Part shown: positions 1-8,007 of the stretch, one piece after another | How the letters are laid out: every line of letters starts with the position of its first letter | How positions within the stretch are numbered: the stretch's first letter is position 1 | DNA from: Drosophila persimilis | Lineage: Eukaryota > Arthropoda > Insecta > Diptera > Drosophilidae | Direction of reading: 5' to 3' | DNA length: 64,000 bases | NCBI RefSeq assembly: GCF_003286085.1 | Contig: NW_020825523.1 | Span: forward strand, 79,741 to 143,740 | The notes under the pieces: model-generated | What the model was told of the DNA's origin: nothing | Database searches by the model: none | The model's input: the letters and a program-made list of their open reading frames with translations, nothing else | Translations under genes and position numbers: made by a program

Positions 1-1
1 C

Positions 2-136
2 TTATACTGCTGGGACTGCGGCCGTCGCGGGCTACGCACCATCGAATGCTGTCGCAGGAATTCGTCGGGAAACGGACAGGCGCTTCACTCGGCAGGGGAC
101 CGGGCGAAGACCGCCAATCCCACCCCGAGGCAGTAA
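2..136 (+). CDS. gag: Gag C-terminus of element A (partial)
   Basis: The frame is open from base 2 to a TAA at 134-136. It encodes a cysteine cluster of the form C-x2-C-x9-CC (C-W-D-C near the window start), which matches the second, histidine-less knuckle in Gag of element B. Zinc knuckles in Gag bind element RNA during particle assembly. Pol lies in the -1 frame and overlaps the whole of this stretch, as in element B. Only the last 44 codons are in the window. Confidence 0.7.
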   Translation, partial: LYCWDCGRRGLRTIECCRRNSSGNGQALHSAGDRAKTANPTPRQ

Positions 137-3100
137 AGGGAACCCTGCGGCTGGAGAGAGGACGAATTCGCGCGCAAGTAACCATGGAAGGAGAGGACCT
201 ACTCGCTACTCTGGACACAGGCGCCACACGGAGCTTCGTTAGCGAACGCAAAGCCCTGGAGCTGGACAACGGACAGAGTATAGCGATGGTACGAACGACG
301 ATCAGATTGGCGGATGGGTCCCTCCGGGAATTGACTCAGGCGCTGATGGCAGACATACGACTAGGAGATCAACAAGTAAAGATGCCGGTGCTAGTAATGA
401 AAGACGTGCTGGATGACGTCCTCCTCGGGATGGATTTCCTATGCGGAATAGACGCGACCCTGCAGTGTGGAGGAGTCCCCTTGCGCCTGCAATTTAAACA
501 CAGCCATGATACCAGGACTCAATACATAGGATCCACAGCCCGCCTGGATCAACCTACGAATCTCAGCCGAGACCGGGTCGCCCAGCATCAAGAACCGACG
601 AGGAACGACGTGCCGAACGAGGAGCGCGTGGCCGATCCCCTGGGATCCATGATGGTGAGGTGGGAAAAACTTGCGAGGGACGACGTACCAAACGAGACGT
701 GCGTGGCCGTTCCTTCAAGGAATTCTAGGAATTCGGGCGAGGTCTCGACCCCGGCAGGATACCAACCCGGATGGACATCGGCGCTCCCCGGCCTCGACCA
801 CAGAGCCATGCTTAAAAACCCCTTCCGGGTACACGAGGTACAGCAGCGATCCAAGAAACGAGTGCGATTCGAGCCCGGCATCGGCGACAACGGGCCCCGC
901 CGTAGGCGCACCAGGGAACGGACACAAGGAGCAACAGTGGCCACCGTGAATATATCCCAATTGCCCGACGTTTTGACCCCTGGATTCGAGCCCGAAGACG
1001 ACGAACCCCTGGAACCCCGGATCACCGAATGGTTGCAACAGGAACTGAAACAATTCGACGGCCTCAGCGGAGTGTCCCCCATTGCAGAACACACCATCGT
1101 GATGCGCGACAACAAGCCGATAAAACAACTTTATTATCCAAAAAACCCCGCTATGCAAGCCGTCATTAATAAACAGGTCGACGAACTGCTTAAGGAAGGG
1201 CAGATTGAACCTTCGAAGAGTCCACATAGCGCCCCAATCGTCCTCGTGGGCAAGAAAACAGGTGACATCAGGATGTGCATAGACTTCCGACAGTTGAACG
1301 CGCGATCGATCCCCGACGCGTATCCCCTCCCCAGGATTCAACACATATTGGAACAGCTGAGAGATGCCAGGTACATATCGACCCTGGACCTGAAGAGCGG
1401 CTACTGGCAAATTCCGCTTGCCCCAACCAGCCGCGAGTGCACGGCGTTCACCGTGCCGGGCCGCGGATTGTTTCACTGGAAAGTGATGCCTTTTGGCCTT
1501 CACTCCGCCGGCGCGACCTTCCAGCGAGCACTGGATAGCGTGATTGGCCCCGACATGGAACCACACGCATTCGCCTATCTTGATGACATTATCGTCATCG
1601 GGCACACCGTGGAGGACCACATGCGGCATCTTGGGACAGTTCTACAGCGGCTGCGCAAGGCTAATCTTCGACTCAACAAGGACAAATGCAGCTTCTTCAA
1701 ACGCAGACTGAAGTATTTAGGACACGTCATCAGCGGGAACGGCATACACACGGATCCTGACAAGATCGCCGCAGTGCGCAACCTGAAACCCCCGGCAGGT
1801 GTCAAGGAACTTCGCCGATGCATCGGCATGGCCTCCTGGTACCGGCGGTTTGTACCCAACTTTTCCGAAATAGTAGAACCCATGACGGCGTTGTTAAGGA
1901 AAGATCGGCAATGGAAATGGTCGGAAGAACAGGAGAAAGCCTTCGAGGAGTTGAAGATCAGGTTAACTGAAGCGCCGGTCCTCGCCTGCCCTGATTTTTC
2001 TGAAAAATTCTCATTGCAAACCGACGCTAGCGAACAAGGATTAGGAGCCGTCCTTACACAAAAGATAAGGGACGAGGAACGAGTAATAGCCTACGCGAGT
2101 CGACGCTTGTCCAAAGCCGAGGAGAACTACTCCGTTACTGAGAAGGAATGCTTGGCAATAGTGTGGTCGATCCGCAAGCTGCGCTGTTACTTGGAAGGAT
2201 ACCGATTTGACGTGATCACGGACCATCTCGCCCTCAAATGGATCAACTCGATCGACAACCCCACTGGACGGATAGCACGTTGGGCTTTAGAGCTGCAACA
2301 GTATCAATTCGATATTCACTATCGCCGAGGGAAGCAGAACGTGGTAGCAGATGCACTTTCCCGCCAACCATTGGAGTTACTACATCAAGCTCTGGAGGAG
2401 GAGTCACAGTGCAAGTGGATCAGGAAAATGTTGGCGAGAATCAGGCAGCAGCCGGGCAAATATGAAGACTACCGAAGCGAGAGTGGACAACTGTATCGGC
2501 GCCTGCACACCGTGCCCGAAGAAGAAGACTCCACCCCATGGAAACTCTGCGTCGCTGCAGAACATAGACGACGCGTACTAAAAGAATGCCATGACCACCC
2601 GACGGCCGGACATCTAGGAATCCGAAAAACAAGCACACGAGTCGCCCAAAAGTACTACTGGCCAGGCCTGTTCCGAGAAGTCGCCAGATACGTTCGCCAA
2701 TGCGTAGTGTGCCAAAAATACAAGGTGAGCCAGTTCAAACCGGCGGGGAAAATGTTCACCAGACAAGTTGACGAACCCTTCAGCGTGTTATGCGCCGACT
2801 TTGTTGGGCCGTTGCCCCGCTCCAAACATGGAAACACCGTCCTCCTGGTTTTCTTCGACGCATTTAGTAAGTGGGTCGAACTGGTGCCTCTACGCAAGGC
2901 AACTACGCCACACCTGGAAAGATCATTCCGAGAAAGAATCCTAAGCCGCTTTGGTACCCCTCGTACCTTCGTTTGCGACAATGGGGCACAGTTTACCAGC
3001 CAATCGTTCAAAGGATTCTGCAAAAGGCTAGGGATGGAACTTCAGCATACTGCCCCGTACACTCCCCAACAAAATCCAACAGAACGCGCGAACAGAACAA

Positions 3101-3705
3101 TTAAAACGATGGTGGCGCAATACATCGACGGAAAACAGAACACTTGGGACGAGCTCTTGCCAGAAATCACGCTCGCGATCAACTCAAGCGTGTCCGATTC
3201 GACGCGATTCAGCCCCGCGTTTTTGATCCAAGGTCGCGAGCCAAGACTGCCAGGCGCCTTGTACGACGAGGTTACGCCAGGAACGGGAACTAGCATCGCC
3301 GACCCGGAGACCAGGGCACGACAGATGAGAGAGGTGTTCGAAATCGCAAAAACAAACTGCGACAAAGCATCAGAGGAGCAAAAACGACATTACAACCTCC
3401 GCCGTAGGGAATGGAAACCGGCTATTGGATCCCAAGTGATGTTACGTCGCCACACTCTGTCCAAAGCAGCCGAAGGCTTCGCCTCCAAGTTGGCCACGAA
3501 ATTCGAGGGACCATACCGGGTGACCAAGTTTCTCTCTCCGAATCTCGTCCGATTACAGGTTCTAAACGGACGTAAGCAGCGATCAGCCAGTTTGAACGAC
3601 CTGAAGGCGTTCTACCCGACCATCGACGAAGATGACGAAAAGGCCGACCAGATCAGGACGGACAGTGAAGACGACCCTGACCGAACCAATATACAACAAT
3701 CTTGA
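46..3705 (+). CDS. pol: Pol polyprotein of element A (protease-RT-RNase H-integrase)
   Basis: This is a complete 1219-residue Pol reading frame. It is open from base 1, so the ATG at 46 is nominal and Pol is probably made by frameshift from Gag. Domains: aspartic protease with DTGA at 57-60 and the second signature near 125-131; a linker near 180-290 carrying two copies of a motif repeated downstream of pol; RT with YLDD at 511-514; RNase H with TDAS near 660; integrase with an HHCC zinc module near 849-893 and catalytic Asp at about 918, Asp 978 (CDNG) and Glu 1013 (PTER); then a GPY-type C-terminal module. The D-to-E gap is 34 residues, one fewer than the usual 35, as in element B. No stop or frameshift is visible, so this pol may be functional if the rest of the element is intact. 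Confidence 0.95.
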   Translation: MLSQEFVGKRTGASLGRGPGEDRQSHPEAVKGTLRLERGRIRAQVTMEGEDLLATLDTGATRSFVSERKALELDNGQSIAMVRTTIRLADGSLRELTQALMADIRLGDQQVKMPVLVMKDVLDDVLLGMDFLCGIDATLQCGGVPLRLQFKHSHDTRTQYIGSTARLDQPTNLSRDRVAQHQEPTRNDVPNEERVADPLGSMMVRWEKLARDDVPNETCVAVPSRNSRNSGEVSTPAGYQPGWTSALPGLDHRAMLKNPFRVHEVQQRSKKRVRFEPGIGDNGPRRRRTRERTQGATVATVNISQLPDVLTPGFEPEDDEPLEPRITEWLQQELKQFDGLSGVSPIAEHTIVMRDNKPIKQLYYPKNPAMQAVINKQVDELLKEGQIEPSKSPHSAPIVLVGKKTGDIRMCIDFRQLNARSIPDAYPLPRIQHILEQLRDARYISTLDLKSGYWQIPLAPTSRECTAFTVPGRGLFHWKVMPFGLHSAGATFQRALDSVIGPDMEPHAFAYLDDIIVIGHTVEDHMRHLGTVLQRLRKANLRLNKDKCSFFKRRLKYLGHVISGNGIHTDPDKIAAVRNLKPPAGVKELRRCIGMASWYRRFVPNFSEIVEPMTALLRKDRQWKWSEEQEKAFEELKIRLTEAPVLACPDFSEKFSLQTDASEQGLGAVLTQKIRDEERVIAYASRRLSKAEENYSVTEKECLAIVWSIRKLRCYLEGYRFDVITDHLALKWINSIDNPTGRIARWALELQQYQFDIHYRRGKQNVVADALSRQPLELLHQALEEESQCKWIRKMLARIRQQPGKYEDYRSESGQLYRRLHTVPEEEDSTPWKLCVAAEHRRRVLKECHDHPTAGHLGIRKTSTRVAQKYYWPGLFREVARYVRQCVVCQKYKVSQFKPAGKMFTRQVDEPFSVLCADFVGPLPRSKHGNTVLLVFFDAFSKWVELVPLRKATTPHLERSFRERILSRFGTPRTFVCDNGAQFTSQSFKGFCKRLGMELQHTAPYTPQQNPTERANRTIKTMVAQYIDGKQNTWDELLPEITLAINSSVSDSTRFSPAFLIQGREPRLPGALYDEVTPGTGTSIADPETRARQMREVFEIAKTNCDKASEEQKRHYNLRRREWKPAIGSQVMLRRHTLSKAAEGFASKLATKFEGPYRVTKFLSPNLVRLQVLNGRKQRSASLNDLKAFYPTIDEDDEKADQIRTDSEDDPDRTNIQQS
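67..115 (+). promoter_or_regulatory. Predicted -1 ribosomal frameshift site, gag to pol (element A)
   Basis: The heptamer GGGAAAC (67-73) sits in the gag frame as G GGA AAC, the canonical X XXY YYZ arrangement, and pol is exactly in the -1 frame. After a 5-nt spacer, bases 79-86 can pair with 106-115 (GGCG with CGCC and CTTC with GAAG, with a 2-nt bulge), leaving a 19-nt loop. The same heptamer in the same phase is found in element B. Function is inferred. Confidence 0.65.
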
Positions 3706-3779
3706 TTACAACGCAGATCTACTCAAACCGCCACGACGATGCTGACACCCCGGATACACAGAGACGAAACCAATCACGA

Positions 3780-4145
3780 ACCCGGATATCTTGCGAGGAA
3801 CGACGCACCGAACGAGGCGTGCGTGGCTGCTTCTCCTGGACCCATCCGCTTCAGGAACCCGGATATCCTGCGAGGAACGACGCACCGAACGAGGCGTGCG
3901 TGGCCGCTTCTCCTGGACATATCCGCTTCCGGGACCCGGACATCCTTCGAAGAACGACGCACCGAACGAGGCGTGCGTGGCTGCTTCTCCTGGACCCATC
4001 CGCTTCAGGAACCCGGATATCCTGCGAGGAACGACGCACCGAACGAGGCGTGCGTGGCCGCTTCTCCTGGACACATCCGCTTCCGGGACCCGGACATCCT
4101 TCGAAGAACGACGCACCAAACGAAGCGGGCGTGGCTGTTCCTTCA
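3780..4145 (+). repeat. 77-bp minisatellite in the 3' region of element A
   Basis: The core GAGGAACGACGCACCGAACG recurs at 3795, 3872, 3949 (as GAAGAACG), 4026 and 4103, exactly 77 bp apart. Two subtypes alternate, giving a 154-bp higher-order unit. As 77 is not a multiple of 3, the same peptide appears in successive frames, which explains the several overlapping open frames here; I do not regard them as genes. Related cores lie inside pol near 599 and 674. Confidence 0.9.
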
Positions 4146-4222
4146 AGGGCAAACCGCAACCGTGATTGTACCGAAGGGACCAACCAAGGCCGACATTTTG
4201 GAGATTCTCATTAAGTCTATAA

Positions 4223-5554
4223 CCGCTCCGCCGCACTCATAGAGTATCAAAGTATTTCTTGCCTGTAGTCAACCAGTCCATTCCTATTCACAGCTCAGCG
4301 AATGCGAGAGACCCCCGCCGACGGAGAACTACGACAAAAGCCAGGCCGGAGCCCCCAGTCGACTGGGAGATCATCGAGGAACTGATTCTTCGCCCCACTC
4401 CGCGAGAATTCCAAGTCCACCCAGAGGTCCTCAGCTGGGAAAATTTATGCGGCGACGTCGTAAGCTGGCCCCGCATCGACCAGATCATCGAGGGGCACGA
4501 TTCCGACCCCGATCACGTCAATATTATAGGAGACGTGGCCCAGACGTACAGGGACCCAAGCCCTGGCAACGCCGCCAGAGCCACGTTCACCCATGCTCAG
4601 GGCCCCAGCCAGGTCAACCCCGACCAGGTCGCCGAAGAGCACGCGCAGGGCCCTGGACACGCCACCGTAGGAGAAGCAGCCGACTACACCGCTCCGGGTC
4701 CGAGCCCCGACGAGGGGGCAGAGGCCATCACTATCCCTGACGGGCTGCCAGGTGCCACCGCACGCGGATACCGCCAGCAATTCGAGCCGACGGAGTTCGA
4801 AAAAGAGGTGCTCCGCTGGGAAGAGCCACCGCTTCCGGCACTCTTCGGGGCCCTTGATACGCTCAACCTTCTCGAACGGATAGACGGGTTGGACATCGCC
4901 CCCGAAGACGCAGGACTACCGGCCGTCAGCAACTTTGACGCCATCCTGCGTCCCGAAGACATCGCCCCCGAAGATGCAGGGCTACCGGCCGTCAGCAACT
5001 TTGACGCCATCCTGCGTCCCGAAGACATCGCCCCCGAAGATGCAGGACTACCGGCCGTCAGCAACTTTGACGCCATCCTGCGTCCCGAAGACATCGCCCC
5101 CGAAGATGCAGGACTACCGGCCGTCAGCAACTTTGACGCCATCCTGCGTCCCGAAGACATCGCCCCCGAAGATGCAGGACTACCGGCCGTCAGCAACTTT
5201 GACGCCATCCTGCGTCCCGAAGACATCGCCACCGAAGACGCAGAGCTACCGGCCGTCCGCGATCTGGACGCCATCCTACATATCGACGGCGGCCGTCCGG
5301 AGATACCAGAAACGTCGACCCCCAACCCAGCCGTTCGTTGGGTGACTGGGGAGGCGGATTGGAGAGTACGTACGCCCGACGGCCGGCTGCCAGACACCCT
5401 GAAAGCCCGGCTCCTGGCACAACTCGTCAACCCGCGGCGTAAAGATGTCCGATTCTTGGCAGAGGCGGACAACACCTTCTTCCAGGTCCACATCAGCAAG
5501 ACGAGCAAAGTGACTATTCGCTCACGGGCCCCCCGAAGTAAGGAGAGGGTGTGA
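4223..5554 (+). CDS. ORF3 of element A, unknown product in the env position, no Met codon
   Basis: An open frame of about 440 codons follows pol and ends at a TGA inside the first bases of the 3' LTR, so its last codons contain the polypurine tract. It has no ATG anywhere; an in-frame stop lies at 4220-4222. A good 3' splice site (pyrimidine-rich tract ending in TGTAG at 4264-4268) suggests that the coding part is reached by splicing, as env is in errantiviruses. The protein is acidic and proline-rich, with five near-identical 22-residue repeats (DIAPEDAGLP...) and a sixth diverged one. I see no signal peptide, transmembrane segment or known domain, so it is not an ordinary envelope protein. 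Function unknown. Element B also has a third ORF at this place. Confidence 0.7.
   Translation, partial: PLRRTHRVSKYFLPVVNQSIPIHSSANARDPRRRRTTTKARPEPPVDWEIIEELILRPTPREFQVHPEVLSWENLCGDVVSWPRIDQIIEGHDSDPDHVNIIGDVAQTYRDPSPGNAARATFTHAQGPSQVNPDQVAEEHAQGPGHATVGEAADYTAPGPSPDEGAEAITIPDGLPGATARGYRQQFEPTEFEKEVLRWEEPPLPALFGALDTLNLLERIDGLDIAPEDAGLPAVSNFDAILRPEDIAPEDAGLPAVSNFDAILRPEDIAPEDAGLPAVSNFDAILRPEDIAPEDAGLPAVSNFDAILRPEDIAPEDAGLPAVSNFDAILRPEDIATEDAELPAVRDLDAILHIDGGRPEIPETSTPNPAVRWVTGEADWRVRTPDGRLPDTLKARLLAQLVNPRRKDVRFLAEADNTFFQVHISKTSKVTIRSRAPRSKERV
4892..5287 (+). repeat. 66-bp in-frame repeats within ORF3 of element A
   Basis: Six units start at 4892, 4958, 5024, 5090, 5156 and 5222. The first five are nearly identical and the sixth is diverged. 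The period is a multiple of three, so the reading frame is kept. The homogeneity points to recent slippage or unequal exchange. Confidence 0.9.
5536..5549 (+). promoter_or_regulatory. Polypurine tract of element A
   Basis: The purine run AAGTAAGGAGAGGG lies directly before the LTR start TGTGAGGACC at 5550. This is the expected primer site for plus-strand DNA synthesis. The single T is a flaw in an otherwise pure tract. Confidence 0.6.
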
Positions 5555-6488
5555 GGACCCATACTGGGACCCTCACATAGTAATAAGAATAATAATAATA
5601 ATAATAATAATTGGATTAGTCACAATCATATGCTATAGTAGTAAATAAGCTAGTTATGTTTTGCATAGCCGAAATCCCGCCAAACGGCCAGCTCACACGG
5701 AACAACCGCAAAGAAGACGGCGAGGAGAGAGAGCCATGCTCAGCCGGCAGCAGAGCGGATCTCTTTCGGAAAAGTCCCGTTGGCCCGAAAACGAGCGCGA
5801 GGCGTGGGGAGAACGTCGAGCGACCGTGGCGAGAGAAGGAGTCGATTCTTGGAAGTGAGCGAAGACGGAACGTCGCGGACATCGAAGTGAAGAGATAAAG
5901 AAAAGTGTTGAACGGCCGCGCGCCAGAGAGGAGAAAAAAAGCATGGAGGAGCTGCGGGAACACAGGCGCCGGATCCGCGGGTGAGCTGGCCGATGGCCAA
6001 GGTAGTAGTAGGAGTAGAAGGGAGTGCGAGGGGAATTAATCCAATAAAACTTCGATCATAGAATTAAGAACGCGTTGGCTTCCATTTGTTTTCTCCGGTC
6101 GGACCACCGACTGCGGTCATCTCTCCACCCCCTCCACATCCGTTTTCCTGACTGTTCTCGGTCGCTACGCTCCCGCTCTGCCTCTGGCAACAGGGTTTTA
6201 CCCTGCTGGAGTGAGAAGTGGTACGCGTTTCGACAGAGGCGCCCCCCCTTATCCTTTTCCTTCACCTCCCCGGATCCGCGGCCCACCTCGACCTTGGCAA
6301 CAGGGGTTTTACCCTGCTGAAGTCGGGGAGTGCAGCGTCTAGGGTGAGTTTCGCGCCGCCCGGCCCCACGCCCGCTCTCCCCCCTCCCTAATTTCTCCCG
6401 AAGGCCCCGTCGTTGACGGCGGCTCGGCGATCCATGCGCCAACGACCCGCCTTCCCTCCCCCCAGTCTCAACGTCTCAGCAACTTACA
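5550..6488 (+). repeat. 3' LTR of element A
   Basis: It begins TGTGAGGACC after the polypurine tract and probably ends at CTTACA (6483-6488), fitting the TG...CA rule and resembling the LTR ends of element B (TGTGAGGA ... GTTACA). It contains an (AAT)n stretch at 5581-5612, an AATAAA at 6043-6048, and two copies about 110 bp apart (6185-6208 and 6295-6319) of a short palindrome, CAGGGTTTTACCCTG in the first and with one extra G in the second. The right boundary is judged by eye, as no second LTR is in the window for comparison. Confidence 0.55.
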
Positions 6489-6663
6489 AATAAACTGTAG
6501 GTGACCCTGGGCAGACTGAGCCTGACCCCAGCCTAGGATCACTACTTTACAACGGAGAGCTCAGGGACTTGGCAGCCCCCTGTTCTAAGTATGCCTTATC
6601 CGGGCAACGTGGATCTCTGCCCGGACGGACCGTACCCCTTCTCTGCAGCTCGTGGGAATAAGA

Positions 6664-8007
6664 ATGGAAGAATTGAAAAACAAACAAAATGAGTCTGGCA
6701 CTCCCCAAATGCCAACAGGGAGCAATCCCAAACAGGGGAAGGCAGCGGCCCAAAGGCCTGGCCCGACCCGCAAATCAGCAGGGAAAACCTGCGCGGCGGA
6801 AGATGCTAGGGAGAGCCCAAAGGGGTCCCATCCCGGTGTCGGGGTGGGTGGTGAATTGGCTCCCAAAACCGATACCTTGGCAGAGTGGCTATGCAATCCT
6901 GCGGCTGCTCTGCCTGCTGGTAAAGTGGAGGGGGATGAGTCACCATCTACTAGTGTCAAAGCCAAATCCTTTACATATGCCGACAGAAGGAGTGCTGGCA
7001 ACATACTCCGTCGGCAGAACGCAAGCCAGATGTCCAGCCCGACGGACAAATGGATTAAGAAGGTCGAGTGGGCCTCGAAGGTGCTGCCGAACTTTGGCAA
7101 GGAAGCACCGAAGAAGGAAGCCCCTCAGCAAAAAAAAGGCAGCGCTCGCAGGAAACTCCGGGGCCGACACCGAAGCGCACCAGAGTGCTGCCTAACGCAT
7201 CGTTCGCGCAGATTGCCAGAGAAAGGACGCTGATTGGCGTCCTGGACAAAGGCAGCGTGGACTCCCGGATCCCTCGGAACCAGTGGAAGTGGGTGGAAGC
7301 GGCACTGGCCGACCGCTGCTTCGAGCTGCTGGAAAAGCAGCCTGGACCCCCCCCCCGTCTGCAGAGACATGGGCTGGTACCAGGGCTGCATAAAAATCGT
7401 AGCCTGTGAAGATGAGCGCTCCGTACAGCTGTACAAAGCAGCGGTAGCGCAAGTCGGGGAAGTCTACCCAGGGGCGAAGCTCGTCGCTGTAGACTGGAGC
7501 GAAGTGCCCAGTAGACCAAGGGCGAGAGTCTGGGTGCCCGCCTCCATGAAGGAGCCGGAGCGCATCCTAAAAATGCTGCAAAGATGCAACCCCCACCTCC
7601 CAACAGCGGATTGGAAGGTGGTCAAAGTTGAGGCGACACAGGGCCCCACAAACCAGGCGGTGGTCGTCCTCAACAAAGAGTCGCTGGCCCCGATTGAGGC
7701 TGCCAAAGGCGAGCTCAATTTTGGGTTCAGCTCTGTGACCATAAAGGTCTACAAGTCGGATGCGGCGGCCGAGGCACGTCCTGTCGACAAGCCAGTCGAG
7801 CAGGACGCTGCCTCGGAGATCGAAGCACCCGACGATCACACAGAGATAGACCCAGAGGGCTACTCCACAGATGGCACGCTGAGATGCGACTTCGAGGCGA
7901 TGTGTTGCCACGAGGAAGTCGAGGACGATCCAGATGCCGACATTACAGTGGTGGAGAACACTAAGGATGTCCCTGAGGCTCCTTCAGATCAATCTCCACC
8001 ACTGTAA
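6664..8007 (+). pseudogene. LINE ORF1 (Loa-type, DUF4780-like), two frameshifts
   Basis: The first in-frame ATG is at 6664. The protein reads in one frame to about 7130, in a second to about 7350, then back in the first to a TAA at 8005-8007. Both shifts fall in homopolymers, an A run near 7130-7137 and a C run near 7346-7354, so they may be mutations or sequencing errors. The C-terminal half (from about 7370) resembles the DUF4780-type domain of Loa elements, with an RNA-recognition-like pattern ending in VTIKVYKSD. The N-terminal part is lysine-, proline- and glutamine-rich. ORF1 proteins bind LINE RNA. It overlaps ORF2 by about 40 nt. Confidence 0.75.

Larger units (their letters stand above)
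1..6488 (+). mobile_element. Ty3/gypsy retrotransposon A, Osvaldo/Ulysses-like, 3' part
   Basis: This is an LTR retrotransposon cut by the left edge of the window. In order it holds the end of gag with a zinc-knuckle remnant, an uninterrupted pol (protease, RT, RNase H, integrase), a 77-bp minisatellite, a third ORF in the place where env sits in errantiviruses, a polypurine tract and a 3' LTR. Its pol is the same type as pol of element B further right, and both LTRs open with TGTGAGGA, so A and B are related families. The Osvaldo/Ulysses link is inferred from the tRNA-Lys primer site seen in B and the long LTRs. The 5' LTR and most of gag are outside the window. Confidence 0.85.

Noticed and set aside
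588..1629. Minus-strand ORFs of 175 and 304 codons opposite pol
   Set aside because: Antisense shadows of a well-supported pol; no domains.
3702..4242. Several overlapping ORFs of 110-176 codons on both strands
   Set aside because: They come from a 77-bp repeat read in shifting frames; no start context or domain supports them.
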